Source: Flammeovirgaceae bacterium (GTDB lineage Bacteria > Bacteroidota > Bacteroidia > Cytophagales > Cyclobacteriaceae). Taken from it: 5,042 nucleotides of DNA. Each line of letters starts with the position of its first letter. Positions within the stretch are counted from its first letter, which is position 1. The position numbers and the translations under genes are program-made. Below the pieces are notes generated by a model, which was not told the DNA's origin, ran no database searches, and saw only the letters and a list, made by a program, of their open reading frames with translations. This document shows positions 1 to 5,042 of the stretch, one piece after another. The DNA is taken from positions 1 to 5,042 of the forward strand of contig CANGUI010000183.1 in NCBI GenBank assembly GCA_947457025.1, read 5' to 3'.

Positions 1-410
1 AATTCATGCGACACATTGGCGATGAAATCCCGACGGAAGGTTTCTACTTTTTTTAGTTCGTCAATCTCTCGCTCTTTCGAACGGGTAAACGTAAAGACTT
101 CTTCGTAAATGCCGCGCATGGGATTGAACAAGCCAGGACGTTCTACCAGAAAGACCGCATCTTTCTCTTTCTTTTTCTTCTTTTTCGATAACAACTTATT
201 GATACGTTTTGCCTCGCGTAACACAACCAGCTGAAAAAATCCGTGTACAACCAGAAAAGCTACCCAAAAAATAACAACCCCTACCGATACCAACCTGGAG
301 CGGTCAAAAGCATCGGCCAGCGAAAGTAAATACACGCATCCGCCAGTGATACACACGGATACAAACATGGAAAGAATCCAGCCATCAAAGAATCCGGGCC
401 TAAACTTCAT
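1..410 (-). CDS. Sensor histidine kinase, PhoR-like, N-terminal part (runs off left edge)
   Basis: This is an inner-membrane sensor kinase, expected to phosphorylate the regulator encoded just upstream. Only the first 136 codons are present. Residues about 11-32 and 42-64 are two hydrophobic membrane segments joined by a loop of roughly ten residues, so there is essentially no periplasmic sensor domain. A very basic stretch follows, with six consecutive lysines at 76-81. Residues about 103-125 look like a helical linker leading into the HisKA H-box (FRRDFIANVSHE, 125-136). The phospho-accepting His135 is three bases from where the sequence ends. No PAS or HAMP domain is evident between the membrane hairpin and HisKA. 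The ATG at 408-410 overlaps the end of the regulator gene by 11 bases, which implies translational coupling, and no strong Shine-Dalgarno is seen. The catalytic ATPase domain lies outside the window. The kinase class is secure; the phosphate-sensing role is inferred from the membrane hairpin plus basic region (as in E. coli PhoR) and from the upstream Pho-box-like site. Confidence 0.9.
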   Translation of the reverse strand, partial: MKFRPGFFDGWILSMFVSVCITGGCVYLLSLADAFDRSRLVSVGVVIFWVAFLVVHGFFQLVVLREAKRINKLLSKKKKKKEKDAVFLVERPGLFNPMRGIYEEVFTFTRSKEREIDELKKVETFRRDFIANVSHE

Positions 411-1086
411 TGAACTTATATCCCACACCTTTTACGGTGGAAATATAGTCATCTCCGATCTTTTCGCGCACTTTGCGGATGTGCACGTCTACCGTACGGG
501 CCAACACATATACATCCGAGCCCCAGATGTTCTGCAATAAATCGTCCCGGCTGAAAACCTTGTTTGGATGCTGCGCCAGGAAATAAAGTAACTCAAACTC
601 TTTCTTCGGAAGACTCACTTCACGGCTGTCAACCTTTACCGTATAGCTGGTACGGTCGATAATCAGATTGCCGATCTTGATCTGGGTTTGGGTAGATTTC
701 TTTTTTGAGTCACGGCGAAACAAGGCACTGATGCGACTGATCAATGCCCGCGGCTTAATTGGCTTGGTGATATAATCGTCCGCACCGACATCAAATGCGG
801 CCACTTCCGAGTACTCTTCACTACGGGCCGTCAGAAAAACGATGAACGCATTTTGCATCTCGGGCATTGCCCGCAACTGGCGGCAAGCCTCTACGCCGTC
901 CATTTTCGGCATCATGATATCCAGCAACACAAGGTCGGGATGAAACTTTCGGGCGCTCTCAACCGCCGAACTGCCATCGATGGCAACCCGAACTTCATAG
1001 CCCTCTTTTTCCAAATTATACTTCAGCAACTCTAGAATGGGCTCTTCGTCATCGACTACAAGAACTTTGTGTGACGGTTTACCCAT
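400..1086 (-). CDS. Two-component response regulator, OmpR/PhoB family (PhoB-like)
   Basis: This 228-residue cytoplasmic DNA-binding regulator has the usual length and two-domain layout of the OmpR/PhoB family. The receiver domain spans about residues 6-124. It shows the acidic pair Asp12-Asp13, the phospho-acceptor Asp56 in LLDIMMPKMDG, Thr86 in FLTAR, the switch aromatic Tyr105, and Lys108 in the TKP motif. A short basic linker with several lysines (about 125-135) leads to a winged-helix Trans_reg_C domain (about 136-228). That domain has the typical KEFELLYFLAQHPNKVFSR and RTVDVHIRKVREKIG segments and ends in GVGYKFNEV. The chosen ATG begins only seven residues before the first beta strand, so no upstream start is needed. 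The gene is first in an operon with the overlapping kinase. A promoter and a TTAA direct repeat lie directly upstream and suggest autoregulation. The family call is secure; the assignment as a phosphate regulator is an inference. Confidence 0.95.
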   Translation of the reverse strand: MGKPSHKVLVVDDEEPILELLKYNLEKEGYEVRVAIDGSSAVESARKFHPDLVLLDIMMPKMDGVEACRQLRAMPEMQNAFIVFLTARSEEYSEVAAFDVGADDYITKPIKPRALISRISALFRRDSKKKSTQTQIKIGNLIIDRTSYTVKVDSREVSLPKKEFELLYFLAQHPNKVFSRDDLLQNIWGSDVYVLARTVDVHIRKVREKIGDDYISTVKGVGYKFNEV

Positions 1087-1102
1087 AGCTTTCGAATTTC
1101 GT

Positions 1103-1133
1103 CAAAAGTATCCAGAAATTAAGCCAATGGAAA
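1103..1133 (-). promoter_or_regulatory. Promoter for the response regulator-kinase operon
   Basis: On the minus strand TACTTTTG (1110 to 1103) matches the Bacteroidota -7 consensus TAnnTTTG exactly. A TTTC (1133 to 1130), one mismatch from the TTTG -33 element, sits 19 bases upstream, within the usual spacing. Transcription would start near 1097, giving a leader of only about ten bases before the ATG at 1086. The imperfect -33 element next to a TTAA direct repeat fits a promoter that needs an activator. This is a prediction from motifs only. Confidence 0.45.
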
Positions 1134-1147
1134 GCCGGTGTTAAGGA

Positions 1148-1166
1148 CTTAACAAAACCTTAATGG
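1148..1166 (-). promoter_or_regulatory. Pho-box-like direct repeat upstream of the response regulator
   Basis: Read on the plus strand, two 8-base units, CTTAACAA (1148-1155) and CTTAATGG (1159-1166), are separated by three bases, giving an 11-base period. This tandem half-site layout is typical of OmpR/PhoB-family binding sites. The sequence and spacing resemble the cyanobacterial SphR Pho box (CTTAACCT-type 8-mers with 3-base gaps) and the TTAACA repeats bound by Bacillus PhoP. The site ends about 15 bases upstream of the predicted -33 element of the regulator's own promoter, a reasonable position for activation. The inner unit also forms part of a perfect palindrome, GTTAAG-GA-CTTAAC (1140-1153), so a dimeric binding site is an alternative reading. 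Confidence 0.4.
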
Positions 1167-1257
1167 CTGACGGTAGTCTGCCATAAAACGCGTGCGCTTC
1201 CAAATTTTCCGAGAAAACACAGTCATGACATCGCCTTTGCAGGTGCGTTTTCCAAAA

Positions 1258-1291
1258 CAAAAGTAAGATTGCTGCGCGGAAGCACAGCCAA
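1258..1291 (-). promoter_or_regulatory. Possible distal promoter reading toward the response regulator
   Basis: A second exact minus-strand TACTTTTG (1265 to 1258) has TTGG (1291 to 1288), one mismatch from TTTG, 22 bases upstream. It would give a leader of roughly 165 bases in front of the regulator, passing through the Pho-box-like site. It could instead drive a small transcript. An ATG at 1223-1225, preceded by AAAGG, opens a 25-codon reading frame, but nothing supports that frame as a gene. With such short motifs a chance match is possible. Confidence 0.2.
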
Positions 1292-1388
1292 TGTCACTAC
1301 CACTTGCCGCTGACTTTGGCGCTCTGCATGGTAGAAGCATTTTTAAACCTCGAGCCAAATAATTTCTTTTTACGCTGCCGTCTGATCA

Positions 1389-1503
1389 GGTGGTTGCATG
1401 CGGTATTCCGCGTCATACCACCCTTTGCGAATCTCTTAGCACAAACCAGCTTGATTCGGTGGACGTAGCAAACGACTGATACCACCGGAGCAAGTGCCGG
1501 CAC
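1389..1503. repeat. Cluster of inverted repeats with alternating GGTGG/CCACC cores
   Basis: A 34-base imperfect hairpin runs from 1389 to 1422. GGTGGT pairs with ACCACC, then comes a 3x3 internal loop, then ATGCGG pairs with CCGCGT (one G-U) around a TATT loop. Next, CGGTGG (1457-1462) is complementary to CCACCG (1482-1487) across a 19-base gap. A perfect 10-base palindrome, GTGCCGGCAC, closes the cluster at 1494-1503. The four alternating GGTGG/CCACC cores could also pair in other combinations. The cluster might be a structured RNA, an extragenic repeat or a chance arrangement; no known family was recognised. Confidence 0.35.
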
Positions 1504-1528
1504 GTAAATCGGAAATTTTTTTTAGTAC

Positions 1529-2557
1529 TCAGTCTACCGGGTACCGCGCTTGCCATTGCCGGATGTAGTGACGGATGTTTCCACCAGCGTTCGTATGAAA
1601 ATCTTCGCGAAATGAAGATTGGCGGGCCTGGTAAAACCGATAGGCCATGAAGTACGTGTTGTTGGGTAGTTGATGGCCAAAACGCCGGAATGTTTGCGGC
1701 TGGTGGAGTTGGAGTGTATCCATGTTGGTTACAATCTGACGAATAAATTCACGCTTGCGCCTTCGCTTCACAGAGTCTGGCTCTCGCGAAAAGGATCGGT
1801 AAAGGCTATCCAACAGCCCGGTGGCCCGAAGTACATAGGCCGACCTCTTGCGGTAATCCTGGTCTTCGTGCAGATACTGCACGTACTCGTTAGCACCTGT
1901 GCCAAACGCATGCCGTAGAAACGCGTAGGCAGCTGTGTCGCCAATGAATGAGGCAATGTTTTCATTCAACTCCACACTATCGGGCACCCAGAAGGTGGTG
2001 TGCACCATTTCGTGAATAATCAGGCTGGCCAGATCACCGGCGTTTCTCTCCAGCATACCTGTCAGGATCGGATCATTGAACCAACCGAGCGTTGACCAGC
2101 CTCCCGGATTGCGGATGCTAACATCCCACCCTTCGGCTTTCAGCCGTTGCGCTTCCGCACGCGCTTTGGACTCGTCAAAAAAACCTTTGTACGGCACATC
2201 ACCCACCACGGGAAACGTCCAGAGGTGGGGTTCGAGCTGAAACTCACGGCATGCGGTAACCACCCAGAGAATTTCTTGCCCCTGCTGGTCATAGACCATT
2301 TTATAAACATCCGTGTCGCGCAAGCCTAGTGAGTCGATAGCGTATTTCCGTACATCCTGGATCAGGTGTAATTTTACCTTAAGGGAATCCGGAAAACCGG
2401 GCTCCGCAAGCAACTCCTCCACAGGGCGTGCTTGCCAAATGATCTTCAACTGCCCCCAGCCCTGCTCCAGCCCGTATGCCAGCAGTGAACGAAACATGAA
2501 AATGAGAAGCACCGCTACTCCCGCGAAGGCCAAACCGATTTTTTTTGCTATCCCCAT
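1529..2557 (-). CDS. Membrane-anchored putative zinc aminopeptidase (COG4324 / PF10023 type)
   Basis: This 342-residue protein is expected to be tethered to the membrane with its catalytic part outside the cytoplasm. Residues about 5-27 form one hydrophobic segment after two lysines. The mature part begins with the family-like YGLEQGWGQLKIIWQARPVEELL (about 28-50). HEMVH at residues 182-186 is an HExxH zinc-binding motif, preceded by the STLGWFNDPILTGML block (about 155-169). The third ligand is probably Glu199 in LNENIAS, matching the conserved NE in this family. The frame stays open 74 codons further upstream to an ATG at 2777-2779. I prefer the ATG at 2555-2557 because it places the membrane anchor at the N-terminus and because the extra 74 residues look non-coding. 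No strong Shine-Dalgarno is present. Unlike many proteobacterial relatives there is no lipobox cysteine. The family match is from recalled motifs; substrate and true activity are unknown. Confidence 0.75.
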   Translation of the reverse strand: MGIAKKIGLAFAGVAVLLIFMFRSLLAYGLEQGWGQLKIIWQARPVEELLAEPGFPDSLKVKLHLIQDVRKYAIDSLGLRDTDVYKMVYDQQGQEILWVVTACREFQLEPHLWTFPVVGDVPYKGFFDESKARAEAQRLKAEGWDVSIRNPGGWSTLGWFNDPILTGMLERNAGDLASLIIHEMVHTTFWVPDSVELNENIASFIGDTAAYAFLRHAFGTGANEYVQYLHEDQDYRKRSAYVLRATGLLDSLYRSFSREPDSVKRRRKREFIRQIVTNMDTLQLHQPQTFRRFGHQLPNNTYFMAYRFYQARQSSFREDFHTNAGGNIRHYIRQWQARYPVD

Positions 2558-2861
2558 CAAACCACAGTTATCATATAAACTTCCGGCCAAAAATACCTCT
2601 TTGTGAATCTTCCCAGCATGTTCAGCTTTTTTCGAGTGCCTACTCAGATCGCTTTGTCGCAAAAAGTTAAACCGCCTCGAAAACCACAAATGCCCAAATA
2701 CGGTCAAAAACAAGGTGTGCAAAAGTTCAGAAAATCCGAATTCTAACAATAGCGTGTGATGCGACCGCTCGGGAAACAATTATCTCCCCGTCCGCATGCT
2801 CAGGCCGATTGGCATTAACCCCGAAAAACCACCTTGTACTGAGGCACCCATAAATCGTAAT
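2558..2861. other. Divergent intergenic region between the peptidase gene and recA
   Basis: This stretch of about 300 bases has no recognisable gene. The peptidase reading frame continues open through much of it, but the implied peptide (74 residues, rich in His, Arg and Phe) shows no domain and precedes a natural N-terminal membrane anchor. A weak minus-strand promoter candidate lies at 2662-2690. I saw no LexA-type GAACNNNNGTTC box or E. coli-like SOS box in front of recA. Confidence 0.55.
2662..2690 (-). promoter_or_regulatory. Weak candidate promoter for the peptidase gene
   Basis: On the minus strand TTTG (2690 to 2687) lies 17 bases upstream of TAACTTTT (2669 to 2662), which differs from TAnnTTTG at one base. 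Transcription would begin about 100 bases before the preferred start at 2557. It also lies downstream of the alternative ATG at 2779, so if this promoter is real it supports the shorter protein. The match is weak and could be chance. Confidence 0.25.
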
Positions 2862-2894
2862 TTTGGTTTACTAAAATAATTAGCATTACTTTTG
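2862..2894 (+). promoter_or_regulatory. recA promoter (Bacteroidota type)
   Basis: TTTG at 2862-2865 and TACTTTTG at 2887-2894 match the -33 and -7 elements of the Bacteroidota primary promoter exactly, with a 21-base spacer in the usual range. Transcription would start near 2900, giving a leader of about 25 bases rich in A and lacking a Shine-Dalgarno, as is common in this phylum. An overlapping TAATTTTG (2858-2865) is a second possible -7 element with a poorer -33 partner. Confidence 0.6.
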
Positions 2895-2897
2895 GGC

Positions 2898-2908
2898 TTT
2901 CGACGAAA
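2898..2908. promoter_or_regulatory. Small palindrome at the predicted recA transcription start
   Basis: TTTCG-A-CGAAA is an 11-base odd-centred perfect palindrome lying four bases after the predicted -7 element. Its position over the predicted start site would suit a repressor operator, but it is short and unlike the LexA boxes I know. It could equally be chance in an A/T-rich leader. Confidence 0.15.
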
Positions 2909-2925
2909 AACAAACACTATACGAT

Positions 2926-3948
2926 ATGACAGACGCGAAAGAAAAACTGAAGGCACTTCAGCTCACCATTGACAAGCTGGAGAAAACCTACGGGAAGGGA
3001 ACGGTGATGAAGCTGAGTGATGAACGGGTAATTGACGTTCCGGCTATTTCTACCGGCTCGCTTGGCTTGGATATTGCGCTCGGCATCGGAGGGATTCCTC
3101 GGGGCCGGGTAACAGAGATTTATGGCCCGGAATCTTCCGGTAAAACCACCCTGACGATGCATTGCATCGCCGAAGCGCAGAAAAAAGGCGGGATGGCGGC
3201 GTTTATCGATGCTGAACATGCATTCGACAAGAGCTATGCAGAAAAACTAGGAATCGACACGGAGAACCTGCTGATCTCTCAACCCGACAATGGCGAGCAG
3301 GCCCTGGAGATTGCCGAACACCTGATCCGGTCTGGTGCCATTGATATCATCGTAATCGATTCGGTGGCTGCCCTGGTACCCAAAGGCGAATTGGAAGGTG
3401 AAATGGGCGAAAGTAAAATGGGGTTACAGGCTCGCCTGATGTCGCAGGCGCTACGCAAGCTCACGGGCACGATCAGCAAAACCGGGTGCGCCTGCGTATT
3501 CATCAACCAGTTGAGGGAAAAAATCGGGGTAATGTTCGGCAACCCGGAAACCACTACGGGTGGCAATGCCCTTAAGTTCTATGCATCGGTTCGCTTGGAC
3601 ATTCGGCGAATCGGACAAATCAAAGAATCTTCGGATGACATCACCGGCAACCGAGTACGGGTGAAGGTGGTGAAAAATAAAGTAGCGCCGCCCTTTAAAG
3701 TGGTGGAGTTTGACATCATGTACGGACGCGGAATCTCTAAATCCGGTGAGATTGTGGATTTGGGTGTGGAGTTAAATGTCATCCAGAAGTCGGGCTCCTG
3801 GTTCTCCTACGACGGCAATAAGCTTGGTCAGGGCCGTGATGCCGTGAAACAACTGATTGAAGATAACCCTGAACTGGCGGAGGATCTGGAAAAGAAAATC
3901 AAGGAAAAACTTGCAACCGGCGAAGCCGTAGAGAAAAAAGAGGCATGA
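2926..3948 (+). CDS. recA: RecA recombinase
   Basis: RecA is an ATP-dependent DNA strand-exchange protein that forms filaments on single-stranded DNA for recombinational repair and SOS co-protease activity. The 340-residue product is complete and collinear with the family. The Walker A motif GPESSGKT is at 67-74, catalytic Glu97 lies in FIDAEHAFD, and Walker [11 protein letters not shown] is at 141-150 with Asp145. DNA-binding loop L1 is at about 155-170 ([16 protein letters not shown]). The NQLREKIG block with the gamma-phosphate-sensing Gln195 is at 194-201, followed by loop L2 (about 200-215, [19 protein letters not shown] region). The Lys- and Glu-rich C-terminal tail is shorter than that of E. 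coli RecA (353 residues). No intein, frameshift or missing key residue is seen. The ATG at 2926 begins the normal N-terminal polymerisation helix. The gene is monocistronic, with its own promoter upstream and a terminator hairpin at its stop codon. Confidence 0.98.
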   Translation: MTDAKEKLKALQLTIDKLEKTYGKGTVMKLSDERVIDVPAISTGSLGLDIALGIGGIPRGRVTEIYGPESSGKTTLTMHCIAEAQKKGGMAAFIDAEHAFDKSYAEKLGIDTENLLISQPDNGEQALEIAEHLIRSGAIDIIVIDSVAALVPKGELEGEMGESKMGLQARLMSQALRKLTGTISKTGCACVFINQLREKIGVMFGNPETTTGGNALKFYASVRLDIRRIGQIKESSDDITGNRVRVKVVKNKVAPPFKVVEFDIMYGRGISKSGEIVDLGVELNVIQKSGSWFSYDGNKLGQGRDAVKQLIEDNPELAEDLEKKIKEKLATGEAVEKKEA

Positions 3949-3961
3949 CGCTTCTTTTTTT
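3934..3961. terminator. Bidirectional terminator across the recA stop codon
   Basis: AAAAAAGAGGC (3934-3944) pairs with GCTTCTTTTTT (3950-3960), with a single G-U wobble, around the five-base loop ATGAC, which contains the start of the stop codon TGA (3946-3948). The G/C-containing core GAGGC/GCTTC is flanked by an A-run and a T-run. It therefore resembles an intrinsic terminator for recA rightward and for the convergent transporter gene leftward, whose stop is only five bases beyond the run. The stem is modest in G+C. Confidence 0.6.
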
Positions 3962-3965
3962 GTCG

Positions 3966-5042
3966 TCAGGCAGCGTATAGCCAGGGTACGAGGGTTACAG
4001 AAGCCAGCCAGATAATCAGGATACAGACGAGGTCTAGTAAAACGCCTGCCCGCAGCATTTCTACCATTCGGATATGGCCGCTGGCAAATACGATTGCATT
4101 TGGCGGTGTGGCTATCGGAAACATAAATCCGATGCTGGCGCTGAGCGTTACTGGCATGGCCAGCAGAATGGGATTTGCTCCAAGGCCGCTTGCAATACCG
4201 AACACAACAGGCACGAATACCTGAACCAAAGCTACGTTGCTCATAAACTCGCTGAGAATAACTCCAACTACGATCAGGATCAGGATGAGCCACGCATTTA
4301 AAGTTGACTGTGCTGCAATCCATTTTCCAACTTCCTGGATGATGCCGGTATTTTCCATCGCTTGTGCCAGGCACAAGCCGCCGCCAAAAAGTAACAGTAT
4401 CCCCCACGCGAGTTTTGAGGTATCGGACCAGTCTAGAATCATCGTGCCTTTGCGCCAGTCGGCTGGTACAACAAACATCAGTAAGCCGCCCGCCATACCA
4501 ATGTTGGTATCGTTCAAGAGTTCTTTACCTAAAAAGAGATTTAGGGGTTGTTGGAAGATCCAAAAAAGAGAAGTGCTGCAAAAAATGACCAGTACCCATT
4601 TCTCGGCCGGACGGAGCCGCCCCATTTCGAGGAGCCGGCCGGCAATCATTTCGTCTGAGCCGTTAATCTTGTTGAGCCGGTTCGGATAGAGTAATCGGGT
4701 AAGGATGATGTAGGTGGCCAGCAACGTAGTGAACATGACCGGAACGCCTACCAGCATCCATTTTCCAAAATCGAGTTTTTGGTGATAGAACTGATCTAGC
4801 AGACCTGCAAAAACAACGTTAGGGGGGGTACCGATGATGGTGGCCAGGCCGCCTAAAGTAGCAGAGTAACCAACCACCAACATCAGGCTGAGTGCGAAAT
4901 TCCGCTCCTGGCGACCGGTGCTGGCCGTGGGGTTTTCATGTACGAGCTTGATGACCGAAATCGCGATTGGCAACATCATCATGGCTGTTGCTGTATTGCT
5001 GATCCACATGCTGATCAGGGCCGTTGCCGCCATGAATCCGAA
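3966..5042 (-). CDS. DASS/SLC13-family sodium-coupled anion symporter, C-terminal part (runs off right edge)
   Basis: This inner-membrane transporter is likely to import di- or tricarboxylates, or possibly sulfate, with sodium. The last 358 residues are present; the start lies beyond the window, since the frame stays open to the edge with FGF before the first in-window Met. Both halves of the inverted-repeat fold are visible. The first half has SMWISNTATAMMMLPI (residues 11-26 of the visible part) and IIGTPPNVVFAG (69-80). The second has LAWGILLLFGGGLCLAQAMENTG (211-233), SEFMSNVALVQV (264-275) and PIATPPNAIVFASG (309-322). These are the paired SNT and TPPN motifs that line the sodium and substrate sites in VcINDY. 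The second SNT is changed to SNV (Val270). Several long hydrophobic segments fit the family's multi-span topology, and the protein ends in a membrane helix with LVPWLYAA. It converges on recA with only 17 bases between the stop codons. The family is secure; the substrate is not determined. Confidence 0.93.
   Translation of the reverse strand, partial: FGFMAATALISMWISNTATAMMMLPIAISVIKLVHENPTASTGRQERNFALSLMLVVGYSATLGGLATIIGTPPNVVFAGLLDQFYHQKLDFGKWMLVGVPVMFTTLLATYIILTRLLYPNRLNKINGSDEMIAGRLLEMGRLRPAEKWVLVIFCSTSLFWIFQQPLNLFLGKELLNDTNIGMAGGLLMFVVPADWRKGTMILDWSDTSKLAWGILLLFGGGLCLAQAMENTGIIQEVGKWIAAQSTLNAWLILILIVVGVILSEFMSNVALVQVFVPVVFGIASGLGANPILLAMPVTLSASIGFMFPIATPPNAIVFASGHIRMVEMLRAGVLLDLVCILIIWLASVTLVPWLYAA

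Larger units (their letters stand above)
1167..1528. other. Non-coding stretch between the two-component operon and the peptidase gene
   Basis: No convincing gene is seen on either strand over about 360 bases. The short open frames here encode low-complexity basic or cysteine-scattered peptides without recognisable domains, start signals or conserved-looking motifs. No tRNA, tmRNA, RNase P or signal recognition particle RNA signature was recognised. The notable contents are the possible distal promoter at 1258-1291 and a cluster of inverted repeats at 1389-1503. There is no obvious terminator for the peptidase gene: on its transcript strand the bases after its stop are an A-run, not a hairpin followed by a U-run. 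Confidence 0.6.

Noticed and set aside
1149..1358. 69-codon minus-strand open frame, including a 25-codon internal frame with AAAGG upstream of its ATG
   Set aside because: The composition looks non-coding, no domain is visible, and its end overlaps the Pho-box-like site. The AAAGG is not meaningful in a lineage that rarely uses Shine-Dalgarno sequences.
1440..1480. GCAAACGAC string resembling the tag-coding start of some tmRNAs
   Set aside because: No tRNA-like ends, T-arm or tag peptide with a terminal Ala-Ala follow, so the match is only a few bases.
1297..1503. 68-codon minus-strand GTG-started open frame rich in basic residues
   Set aside because: It runs through the inverted-repeat cluster, starts within a palindrome, and has no recognisable domain or supporting start signal.
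1494..1528. GTGCCGGCAC palindrome followed by a T-run as a terminator
   Set aside because: The T-run is on the plus strand, where no gene ends. The palindrome has no proper loop, and the peptidase transcript runs the other way and meets an A-run.
2558..2925. Possible SOS/LexA operator before recA
   Set aside because: I found no GAACNNNNGTTC or CTG-N10-CAG box. Only a short TTTCG-A-CGAAA palindrome is present, which does not match a known LexA site.
3772..4407. 211-codon minus-strand open frame overlapping the transporter and recA ends
   Set aside because: It is an out-of-frame shadow of the DASS transporter with no domain. The transporter frame has clear SNT and TPPN motifs, and recA occupies the other strand.
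4237..4689. 150-codon plus-strand open frame antisense to the transporter
   Set aside because: It is a shadow of the real minus-strand gene, Ser/Pro/Arg-rich with no domain.

Overview
The window looks like ordinary chromosomal DNA from a member of the Bacteroidota, probably a Cytophagales-type organism. Three things suggest this. Base composition is near 50% G+C. Coding genes lack clear Shine-Dalgarno sequences. Upstream regions carry TAnnTTTG / TTTG promoter elements of the kind used by the Bacteroidota primary sigma factor. The protein sequences (RecA, OmpR/PhoB-type regulator, DASS transporter) fit this, but the genus assignment is inference only.

Layout, left to right. (1) Positions 1-1086, minus strand: a two-component operon. 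The response regulator (400-1086) is followed, with an 11-base overlap, by a sensor histidine kinase (410 to the left edge) that is cut exactly at its phospho-accepting histidine. The regulator is preceded by a promoter and by an 11-base-period TTAA direct repeat resembling a Pho box, so the pair is probably a PhoB/PhoR-like phosphate regulon system. (2) Positions 1087-1528: about 440 bases without a convincing gene. The half next to the regulator carries the regulatory sites, and the other half carries several short inverted repeats. (3) Positions 1529-2557, minus strand: a membrane-anchored putative zinc aminopeptidase of the COG4324 / PF10023 type with an HEMVH motif. (4) Positions 2558-2925: a divergent intergenic region with a good promoter for recA and a weaker candidate for the peptidase. 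(5) Positions 2926-3948, plus strand: a complete, intact recA. (6) Positions 3934-3961: a compact hairpin across the recA stop codon that can act as a bidirectional terminator. (7) Positions 3966-5042, minus strand: the C-terminal part of a DASS/SLC13 sodium-coupled anion transporter, running off the right edge.

The genes are functionally separate: phosphate-type signalling, an envelope peptidase, homologous recombination, and dicarboxylate or anion uptake. Only the regulator and kinase form an evident operon. No mobile element, CRISPR array, tRNA or rRNA was recognised, and I found no convincing new biological system. The points most worth a second look are the Pho-box-like site upstream of the two-component operon, the small sensorless kinase N-terminus, the unexplained inverted repeats at 1389-1503, the SNV variant in the transporter, and the terminator embedded in the recA stop.
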